From positions 1-64,000 of the forward strand of contig NZ_AGUF01000068.1 of assembly GCF_000236785.1 (NCBI RefSeq): 64,000 bases of DNA. Direction: 5' to 3'. How positions within the stretch are numbered: the stretch's first letter is position 1; every line of letters starts with the position of its first letter. The DNA comes from Achromobacter arsenitoxydans SY8 (GTDB taxonomy: Bacteria > Pseudomonadota > Gammaproteobacteria > Burkholderiales > Burkholderiaceae_B). Under the pieces are notes generated by a model that had not been told where the DNA came from, did no database searches, and was given only the letters and a program-made list of their open reading frames with translations. Below are positions 18,087-24,622 of the stretch, piece after piece. Both the position numbers and the translations under genes were made by a program.

Positions 18087-18164
18087 ATGCGCACCAAGCA
18101 CATCCTGACTCTCGTTGTCCTGGTTGTCGTCGTCTCTGTCGCCCTGTCGCTCGTTCCCTGGTAG
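18087..18164 (+). CDS. 25-aa single-helix membrane microprotein
   Basis: A very short frame: MRTKHILTLVVLVVVVSVAL followed by SLVPW. A basic start (MRTKH) is followed by an uninterrupted hydrophobic helix of about 18 residues, so it would insert in the inner membrane. AAAGGAG directly before AAAATATG is a near-perfect ribosome-binding site. This is the reason to believe a gene this small. It stands alone between the divergent repair operon and the PD-(D/E)XK-like gene, 39 bp upstream of the latter on the same strand. The function is unknown; small helices like this are usually membrane-complex modulators or type I toxins, and neither can be concluded here. Confidence 0.6.
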   Translation: MRTKHILTLVVLVVVVSVALSLVPW

Positions 18165-18202
18165 CCGGCCCGGGCAGGCGGCGGCCATGCTCTGGATCCC
18201 AA

Positions 18203-19642
18203 ATGCCTGCCCCTTTGACGCCATCCCTGCTGCACCAGACCCTGCGCGCCGTCGCGCGCCGCTATCGCCTGCCGGAGCTGCCCGGCGCCGCGCCCGATCT
18301 GCCGGAATCGGACCCGGCCACGGCGCTGGCCATCGCCATCGAACAGACACGCGCGTGTCTCGCCCGCGGCGATGCGCCCGACGAAGCGACCCGGCGTCTG
18401 TTCATCGAAGCGCTTGCGCACCTGATCCGCTACGCCCTGCGCGAGCCGAATGGCGATCCCGTTTTTCAGGCCATGGTGCTGCGCCACCGGACGCCGCGCG
18501 TGCGCGAGCACGCTGCGCTCGGCACGCATGCCAGCCGCGACCGCCGCGCGGTACGCACCGCCGTCGACGCGCTTGCGCATCCCGGCAAGCGGCGGAGCCT
18601 GGCGCCCGGACCCGTCAACGACGCACTGGCGCAGTTGCATGCGGCGGCAGCGGCGGCATCGTGGGCGGCACTGTCCGATTGCGCGGGCCGCATGCTCGCC
18701 ATGCCCGGCGCCACGCTCGATGCGCCGCTGCGGCAGGGCCTTGCGCAGCTGCTGGACGATCCCGCCCTGGCACGCCTGATGCGGCTTGATGCATTGGCGT
18801 CTGACCCGCTGGTGCGGCGTTATCAAGCGCTGTGGGACAGGCAGGGTCCGCGCCCCGGCAGCACCGAGGCTGCCGAACAAGGCGCGCAATCACGCCGTCG
18901 GGGCGACGCCGTCGAAGCCATGGCGGCAACGACGCTGGACGCATGGGCGCGCCTGCTTGCCCAAGACGAGGGCAAGCCTTTCCGCGTGGCGACCTCGCTG
19001 CGCGTGCCGTCGTCGATGCCGGGCGACCCGGAACGCGCGAAGACCGAATGGGACGTCGCGCTGCTACGGCGCTCAGGCGATGTGGATGGAGACGCGGACG
19101 GCGATGCGGATGGAGACGCGGATGGCGACGCAGTTGCCGCCGCGGCCTGGGACGTGTGCCTGCTCGTGGAAGCCAAGGCCTCGGTCGATGCCGCCACCAC
19201 GGACCTGCCGCGTCTGTTGCGCGGCCTGCGGCTGCTTGCGAACGCCGATGCAGACACGGTCTATCCCTTCGACTGCCGGCAGGGAGTGGTGCGTCTGCAC
19301 GGCGCATCGTTGTCCGCGCTGAAGACCGACGACGCCGGACTGGCCGCGACGGTCCTTTACTTCTGCGATGCGCCCGCCGAAGCCTCGCCCCGCTTGCTGG
19401 GCGCCGCGAGCCGCATGCAACTGCTGTCCGCGCCGGCCAGCCTGGATTTCGCCAGCAGGCTGGCCGACGGCCAGGCCGCGCAGCCGCAGGAACTCGAGCC
19501 CGTCTGGCTGCAACTCATGGAATCGCCCAGATGGAGCGCCGTGCTCAACCAGTATCCGATGCTGCGCCAGGTGCGCGAATTGATGGTGCACCCCGACGAT
19601 CTGCGGGACGCAATCGACATTGCGAGCCGTCCCGCCGCGTGA
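18203..19642 (+). CDS. Unknown 479-aa protein with PD-(D/E)XK nuclease-like core
   Basis: I do not recognise the family by name. The N-terminal about 240 residues are alpha-helical and Ala/Arg-rich. The C-terminal half contains EWDVALLRR (D284) and, after an insertion, WDVCLLVEAKAS (E323-K325). That is the D...ExK arrangement of PD-(D/E)XK nucleases on two beta-strands. Between the strands sits an in-frame DGDA repeat (four 12-bp units, 19085-19132) resembling acidic calcium-binding loops. No signal peptide or membrane segment. It lies just past the ligase-associated repair operon and is divergent from it, so a DNA-processing role is plausible but inferred. A structural search could show a different fold. 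Confidence 0.72.
   Translation: MPAPLTPSLLHQTLRAVARRYRLPELPGAAPDLPESDPATALAIAIEQTRACLARGDAPDEATRRLFIEALAHLIRYALREPNGDPVFQAMVLRHRTPRVREHAALGTHASRDRRAVRTAVDALAHPGKRRSLAPGPVNDALAQLHAAAAAASWAALSDCAGRMLAMPGATLDAPLRQGLAQLLDDPALARLMRLDALASDPLVRRYQALWDRQGPRPGSTEAAEQGAQSRRRGDAVEAMAATTLDAWARLLAQDEGKPFRVATSLRVPSSMPGDPERAKTEWDVALLRRSGDVDGDADGDADGDADGDAVAAAAWDVCLLVEAKASVDAATTDLPRLLRGLRLLANADADTVYPFDCRQGVVRLHGASLSALKTDDAGLAATVLYFCDAPAEASPRLLGAASRMQLLSAPASLDFASRLADGQAAQPQELEPVWLQLMESPRWSAVLNQYPMLRQVRELMVHPDDLRDAIDIASRPAA
19085..19132 (+). repeat. In-frame 12-bp tandem repeat coding (Asp-Gly-Asp-Ala)x4
   Basis: Four consecutive 12-bp units, each coding DGDA with synonymous differences (gat/gac, gga/ggc), inside the PD-(D/E)XK-like gene. 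Copy number can change without shifting frame. Confidence 0.85.
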
Positions 19643-19744
19643 CGCCGCGGCATCGGACTCACGGCGCCGTATTGGCAGTTCTGCCCCAGTCTGGCGCATG
19701 GCGCATCTCGGCCTAACCTTTGGCCATGCTTGTGTGAATTTTTC

Positions 19745-19963
19745 CTAGTCCGGCGTTCTCGGCGAGGCCGAATAGCGTTTCCATGTCTTATAGAAGATAT
19801 GGCCTTGCGCGCATTTAAAGCGATACCGGACATTCCAGCCGTGCCAGACATCGTCCAGGCAAACGAAACCCAGGCGCTCCTCAGCTGCCCGCAATCGTGG
19901 AGTATGGTCCAGGATAGGATGGTTGCTCTGAGTCGATGAGGTTTCAGAATCGCGAATGGTCAT
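19745..19963 (-). pseudogene. Truncated zinc-finger-like protein remnant (72 aa)
   Basis: A 72-aa frame, MTIRDSETSSTQSNHPIL... with the core FVCLDDVWHGWNVRYRFKCAQGHIFYKTW. The Cys-x2-Gly-His pattern is that of one half of a treble-clef or zinc-ribbon unit, but the second Cys pair is missing because a TAG ends the frame soon afterwards. AGGGA lies about nine bases before the ATG. It sits at the downstream end of the T6SS island in lower-GC DNA and probably remains from a larger gene. It could instead be a complete tiny protein. Confidence 0.4.
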
Positions 19964-20014
19964 CTTGAAGATCCCTGCCGCGGGCGCGCTCGTGGAAATG
20001 TGCGTCGGTAGTTT

Positions 20015-20281
20015 CTATGCTTTACGGAACTGCCCCGCGCACGATGAGAAAACTTCACAGCCGCACGCAAGCCGCGCAGGCTCAAACACCATGGCGCGAC
20101 CGTTGTGCAGGGCGGACGCATCGCCTCCCGAAACCAGACGAAATGTTCCCTTGTGCGTGGGGCAGTTGGCGTGATCACCGAGCAAGCATTGAGGCCTGCC
20201 ATTCACGGGAAAGCCGCTCGCTTCGATCATGCTGCCGCCGCCGGAGTGCTTGTCCCCCTGACGAATTGCGCCATTGGACAT
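20015..20281 (-). CDS. PAAR-domain T6SS spike-tip protein
   Basis: An 88-aa PAAR-motif protein: AIRQGDKHSGGGSMIEASGFPVNGRPQCLLGDHANCPTHKGTF, with the His and Cys ligands (H12, C33, H37, C40 region) expected for the zinc site at the cone tip. A small PAAR like this caps VgrG and sharpens the type VI spike. It is the last gene of the vgrG operon, after the candidate immunity gene, with an 83-bp gap. It has no fused effector domain, so cargo is supplied by the separate toxin gene of the island. Confidence 0.88.
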   Translation of the reverse strand: MSNGAIRQGDKHSGGGSMIEASGFPVNGRPQCLLGDHANCPTHKGTFRLVSGGDASALHNGRAMVFEPARLACGCEVFSSCAGQFRKA

Positions 20282-20364
20282 GAGTCAGCCCCTCTTTACG
20301 GGAAGGCGAAACCACTCACGTCCGGCCGACCGCCGCGTATCGGCGTTGCGCGTGCATGCCATGC

Positions 20365-21285
20365 TCATAGTCCAGCGGGCAGCACTTGAGGGTCCCGTTG
20401 ACGGACGGTGTCGAGGAAGTTCTCGAGCAAGTCGTCCTGCGCTCCCAGCGTGCCAAGAATATTCGGCGTGCAGGTTATCTGCGCATAGGGTGTCTGCATC
20501 AGCGGATGGTCGATGTGGGCTGGATTGGGCAAGCCAAGCAGATCGCGCAGGCGCAGCACGGCGAGGATCTCGGTCGGGTGGACGGCCAGAAGTGGGGTGT
20601 CGAACTCAAAGTCTCCGGAGTCAGCCTCGCGCTCGGTCAATGCAATGCGAGCTACATGCAGATCGCAGGCAGCAATCAATGCGGGCAACAACTTTTCCGG
20701 ATTGGGTACGCGCCACATCGACACCAATGGCCCCCAGGCTGGATCGCGCGGCAATGCATACTTATCAAGATCGAGAGGCTTTTCCAGCCAGTTGCTGAGA
20801 ATTGTCAGACCGAACGCCGCGTAGCGTAGCGTGGTCCCAATTGGTGGATTATTGCCATTACGAACGCCATAACCACCGGCAAGTCCGTCAACTACCGTCA
20901 AATAAAGCGCCTGGGCAGCATCTGGTTGCCCCAACGCAATAGCGCCTAGCATAAGATCGGTGAGGCTATCCAGGCTACTAGTGGCATTTCTGGCTGTGCC
21001 TTTTAGCCCTTGAATACTAATTCCGTCTGCAACGACTCTTCTCCTGAATCCACAGGCCATGCGCTCGAGCGCCCCACCAATTTGGCCTCTTTTTGCATCC
21101 AAGAGTGCCTTGGAACATAACAACATTCCGTGCTTGTACAGATCTATGGCGGCCAATCCTGGTCTATCTATTTCACCTGAAACATATTGCTCCAGCCATT
21201 CATTTGGCGGCCAGTTATCGGTCGCCCAACTCTCGACGTCAAGGATAGATTTTTCTAATCTGGATTTCGGTTGTTTTGTTGCCAT
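20365..21285 (-). CDS. Candidate immunity protein for the adjacent T6SS toxin (306 aa)
   Basis: A 306-aa soluble protein, MATKQPKSRLEKSILDVESW... ending DPQVLPAGL. It is mainly alpha-helical by composition, with no signal peptide or transmembrane segment, as expected for an antidote to a cytoplasmic nuclease. I do not recognise a named immunity family with certainty. Its ATG lies one base after the toxin's stop (TGACATG), the tight toxin-then-immunity order of polymorphic toxin modules. Base composition is noticeably lower in GC than flanking chromosomal genes, consistent with horizontal exchange. Function rests on position. Confidence 0.6.
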   Translation of the reverse strand: MATKQPKSRLEKSILDVESWATDNWPPNEWLEQYVSGEIDRPGLAAIDLYKHGMLLCSKALLDAKRGQIGGALERMACGFRRRVVADGISIQGLKGTARNATSSLDSLTDLMLGAIALGQPDAAQALYLTVVDGLAGGYGVRNGNNPPIGTTLRYAAFGLTILSNWLEKPLDLDKYALPRDPAWGPLVSMWRVPNPEKLLPALIAACDLHVARIALTEREADSGDFEFDTPLLAVHPTEILAVLRLRDLLGLPNPAHIDHPLMQTPYAQITCTPNILGTLGAQDDLLENFLDTVRQRDPQVLPAGL

Positions 21286-21286
21286 G

Positions 21287-23209
21287 TCACATCCTAGGCC
21301 AATTGTTGAGTTGTATACCCGATCCTTGACCGACTCCGTGGCCTACCAGGGTATTGATCTTGCCCTCGCTATTGAGGAACACCTGAGCATGGACGTACTG
21401 AATATTCCCCGACTCCTTTGCTCTGTCCAGCATCGCCACTTTTTCCATTGCTAAAGGGTCAAGCTCCAACACCTTCTCTCGCTTCCACCAACGTCCCTTT
21501 CTCTTCACATTGGCAAGTATCCGCTCAGTGTTGTCTTCTCCTCCTTTCCCCTGAGTTTTCTCCAAAAGCCCAGGCGTCTCGCTCTTGCCTAGCGTCGTCT
21601 TGACCTCCATCACAATCAAGGTTTCCTCGTTGAACACCACCTTCTGCTGCTGGGACACGTCGCGTAAACCTTCGATACGATGACGCCCCTCTGCGCTCGG
21701 AACCCGAATCAACATCTCGGGAGGCGGCGGCACTCTGACCAGCATATCCAGGCCGTGGTTGCTCTTGTTCTTCAGCCCAAAGCGGCTGACCCCGCCGCTT
21801 TTGAGCGCATAGCCCAGTATGTTGTCCGGCTTGACTCCCCAGTGCCGCACCAGTTGCGCCGCAAGAATCTCTTCGCCAGCATCGCCCACCACGTTGTGCA
21901 GGCTCTTTCCCTTTCGTGCGCTTCCGATAAGGTGAATCTGCAGCGCCGTGCGCTCTCGCGCACTATTGTTGATGACCGCGAAATCGGCGCGTGCGGCCTC
22001 GGCCTCAACAACCGTCTGGGACTTGTTGGTGTCGGTTGAATAGCGTTGCCGAACCCGAACGCGCGTGCCGCCCAGTGTCTGATCACGCGTGTCGATGACC
22101 GCTTCAAGCGCCGTACCCTGGCCATTCTTGTGTCCCCCGAGCCGCTTGAGGTCTGCTTCATTGAGCATTTTCACGTCAAGCTTGACCGCTTTTCCGCCGA
22201 CCTCGCGCATGATCCAGCGCGCGGCGCCGAAGGCCGATGGCGTGAGCATGGCGAGGTTGATGCTCATGAAGACTTGCTTGGCGCGCGCTTCGGCAGTTTC
22301 CGGGTTGGCAAGCGCGGCGAACGTTTCGAAGAACTTCTCGCCGATGCTCAGGCCTTCTCCGGTGATCATGCGGCTGGTGCCGTCGCCCAGCGCGTCTATG
22401 GCCAGCGCACGGTCCACGGCCACAAATAGATAGCGCACCCCGGCCATGGCGCCGCGCGCGCCCAGCGCGACCTCACCTGCCACCGGCACGAATGCCAGCA
22501 GGGAGACGGCGACTTCGAAGAATCCCTTGATGGCCTCCCAGATGCGGACATTGGCCTTCGCTTGTTCGAATTCGCGGGCCAGGTGCTGGACAGCTACATC
22601 GACGGGAAACAGGCCTTTGGGGGTGTTCCAGGAGAACGGCATGCTGATGCCGCTCTGGCCGTCCGGGTCTTCATATTCAATTCGCGGGCTGTGTTCCCAC
22701 GTCACCGAGGTAAAGGTCAGGTAGTAGAGCTTGCCGCCGGCAAAGCGGAAGTTGCGCTGGATGCGGAATCCCATCCGGTCATCGGTACGCTGGCCAAAAT
22801 TGTCGAGCACGGGAGGGGCAAGCGCATCGTCGGCGATGTCGTCGTCCAGGCAGACGATCTCGCATTCCTGCACCGCAATGAATGCCCAGAGCTCGGCCAT
22901 CCGGGCTTCGCCATACTGGGCGCCAAAGCGATCCAGAACCTGGAGCAGAAAGGTGTCGCGGTAGTTGCGTTCCCGGTCGCGGATCCACGGGTTGTCCATG
23001 AACCACCGATAGGTCGCCGCCGTTCCCTGCGACGGTATGCCTAGAACCAGGTCAGCATTCCGCGGGCCGCCGTCCGGGTTCAGAGAAAATAGCGAACCCG
23101 GCACCGTGCATTCCGTGCAGATTTTCTGGGGCCGGGGAAGGACTCCGTCCGCCGCGTCCTGCGCCAGTTTGTCGTAGCTGGCCGTCACCGCGCCGTCACT
23201 CATCGCCAC
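21287..23209 (-). CDS. T6SS effector with C-terminal PD-(D/E)XK nuclease-like toxin domain
   Basis: A 640-aa protein in a vgrG operon. Residues 1-220 form an unrecognised N-terminal domain with several Cys and Trp. Residues about 226-275 are hydrophobic (FEVAVSLLAFVPVAGEVALG), like the pre-toxin segments of many polymorphic toxins. The C-terminal about 200 residues contain VVGDAGEEILAAQL (E446/E447), SNHGLDMLVRVP (D488) and LIVMEVKTTLGKS (E535-x-K537). That E...D...ExK order is the catalytic signature of PD-(D/E)XK nucleases. It overlaps the upstream unknown gene by 14 bp. It would be carried by VgrG with help from DUF4123 and degrade nucleic acid in a target cell. The toxin call is strong inference. 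Confidence 0.8.
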   Translation of the reverse strand: MAMSDGAVTASYDKLAQDAADGVLPRPQKICTECTVPGSLFSLNPDGGPRNADLVLGIPSQGTAATYRWFMDNPWIRDRERNYRDTFLLQVLDRFGAQYGEARMAELWAFIAVQECEIVCLDDDIADDALAPPVLDNFGQRTDDRMGFRIQRNFRFAGGKLYYLTFTSVTWEHSPRIEYEDPDGQSGISMPFSWNTPKGLFPVDVAVQHLAREFEQAKANVRIWEAIKGFFEVAVSLLAFVPVAGEVALGARGAMAGVRYLFVAVDRALAIDALGDGTSRMITGEGLSIGEKFFETFAALANPETAEARAKQVFMSINLAMLTPSAFGAARWIMREVGGKAVKLDVKMLNEADLKRLGGHKNGQGTALEAVIDTRDQTLGGTRVRVRQRYSTDTNKSQTVVEAEAARADFAVINNSARERTALQIHLIGSARKGKSLHNVVGDAGEEILAAQLVRHWGVKPDNILGYALKSGGVSRFGLKNKSNHGLDMLVRVPPPPEMLIRVPSAEGRHRIEGLRDVSQQQKVVFNEETLIVMEVKTTLGKSETPGLLEKTQGKGGEDNTERILANVKRKGRWWKREKVLELDPLAMEKVAMLDRAKESGNIQYVHAQVFLNSEGKINTLVGHGVGQGSGIQLNNWPRM

Positions 23210-24038
23210 TCTCCGTCAGGGCCCGCCGGTGGGCGAGCAGAAAGCGCGTGATTTCGCGCTGATGAACGCTTTGCTGGCTGGGATCGTCGATGACTCGGAG
23301 CAATTCAGCCAGGAACGGATTCTTGGGAAACCACGGGCCGTAGATCAGAGCCAGCAGGAGACTGGCGTTGAACTGCGTCAGTTGATGCGGGGTGAGCCCG
23401 ATAATGGCGTCACTGGGTTTAGGCAGGGCAATGCCCCGCGCCTTGTATCCCAGCTCTACGTAGCCCGTGAGAGGCCGCCTGTAGATCGCAGGCAGTTCAT
23501 TCGCCTGGCGAAAGCCGGCCTCGTACTGCTCGAACAAGGGGAGTATTTTTCGCGCCGCGACGCCTCGCATTTGCGCCACGTTCTGGAAGGCATTCCAGAT
23601 ATCCTCGGGCTTGAGCGCGTCCGGAACGATGCTCAGCGCTGCGACGGCCGCGTCTAACATACCGGGCAACACCGCCTCAAAGTCCCGCCGCGCAACGACG
23701 ACCGCCTTCATGGCCAAGGCGATGCGAGCGTTTTGGTCCATCCCCGGCGCATCCAGGTACTTCTCGAATTTGCCGGCGTACATCGGGTGATGTTCCCAAC
23801 CCGGGCCCAATATCAAGTCGGTGAGGATATGGAAGCTGTACAAACCGTCCTCGCCGAATCCATTTTGGATGGCCTGCCGCCCCGCCTGACGTACGAAGGG
23901 AGCGATAAGCTCGGGTTGAGCTGGCAGGCGTGGCAAGACGGGCGCCAAGGTGTCGCGGATGTATCGGACAAGCTGGCGGCCGGTGTCGCGCGTTGCCGCG
24001 CCAGCAAGGCGCTCCCGGTCGATGGTGAGCAAGGCCAT
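23196..24038 (-). CDS. Unknown T6SS-island protein between DUF4123 chaperone and toxin
   Basis: A 280-aa soluble protein starting MALLTIDRERLAGAATRDTG. The start was chosen because this ATG overlaps the DUF4123 stop (TAATG); the frame extends 23 codons further. The sequence is helical, with LYSFHILTDLILGPGWEHHP and a C-terminal LRVIDDPSQQSVHQREITRFLLAHRRAL. I recognise no domain. It overlaps the toxin by 14 bp, so the three are translated together. Position suggests an effector-specific adaptor or co-chaperone. It could also be a detached N-terminal module of the effector. Confidence 0.75.
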   Translation of the reverse strand: MALLTIDRERLAGAATRDTGRQLVRYIRDTLAPVLPRLPAQPELIAPFVRQAGRQAIQNGFGEDGLYSFHILTDLILGPGWEHHPMYAGKFEKYLDAPGMDQNARIALAMKAVVVARRDFEAVLPGMLDAAVAALSIVPDALKPEDIWNAFQNVAQMRGVAARKILPLFEQYEAGFRQANELPAIYRRPLTGYVELGYKARGIALPKPSDAIIGLTPHQLTQFNASLLLALIYGPWFPKNPFLAELLRVIDDPSQQSVHQREITRFLLAHRRALTESGDE

Positions 24039-24622
24039 TACGCAGCCCCCTGCCCAGAGGTCGGCTCGTCCCAGAGCAGATAACCCTCTCGTCCGGGGTG
24101 GTCCCAACCTTGTTCGAACAGCGGTTGCACTCGCCTAGCCAACGCAATCTTCGGGTCATGCAGATAGAACGCTTCCACGCCCTTGCGGCCAAACAGCTTT
24201 GCCACGGTTTCGGGCGCGGGAGAGATCGAGTCCAGGTAGAGCAGCAGCGATGCAGGATCGCCCAGGCGCAGAACGTAGCGGCCCTCGCTGTCCTGGAACT
24301 TGGTGAAGCGGCGCAGGTGCGCGCAGAGGCCGTCGATGTCCAGGCGAGTGAAAAGGATGCTCAGCGGAAAGCCGTCCAGCGCGCCGCCGAGCCATTGGTC
24401 TAAGGCCGACCCGGGATGGCTCTGGAACAGGCAGGGCGCATGCTGCTCCAGAACGCTGTGGGGTTCGAGCTTCCACAATGAGCGATACGGCTGGTCGTGA
24501 AACTCCAGGCGGGCGCGCAAGTCGGAATGCGCAGACATCTGCGTCAGGCAAAAGACATTCATTTCCGGGGCAGTCGCAGCAATTCCCCAATCTGTGAGCC
24601 AGCGCTTCAGGCCCATGGTCAT
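24038..24622 (-). CDS. DUF4123 T6SS effector chaperone (Tap/TEC-like)
   Basis: A 194-aa DUF4123 protein. The hallmark central region is LFTRLDIDGLCAHLRRFTKFQDSEGRYVLRLGDPASLLLYLDSI. DUF4123 proteins bind specific effectors and load them on the cognate VgrG. Start MTMGLKRWL was taken because its ATG overlaps the vgrG stop (ATGA); the frame extends seven codons further. It is followed without a gap by the unknown 280-aa gene. Its presence marks the downstream large gene as VgrG-loaded cargo. Confidence 0.9.
   Translation of the reverse strand: MTMGLKRWLTDWGIAATAPEMNVFCLTQMSAHSDLRARLEFHDQPYRSLWKLEPHSVLEQHAPCLFQSHPGSALDQWLGGALDGFPLSILFTRLDIDGLCAHLRRFTKFQDSEGRYVLRLGDPASLLLYLDSISPAPETVAKLFGRKGVEAFYLHDPKIALARRVQPLFEQGWDHPGREGYLLWDEPTSGQGAA

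Noticed and set aside
15792..18164. A 790-aa plus-strand open frame
   Set aside because: It is antisense to the ligase and exonuclease. Only its last 25 codons, with their own ribosome-binding site, are retained as a microprotein.
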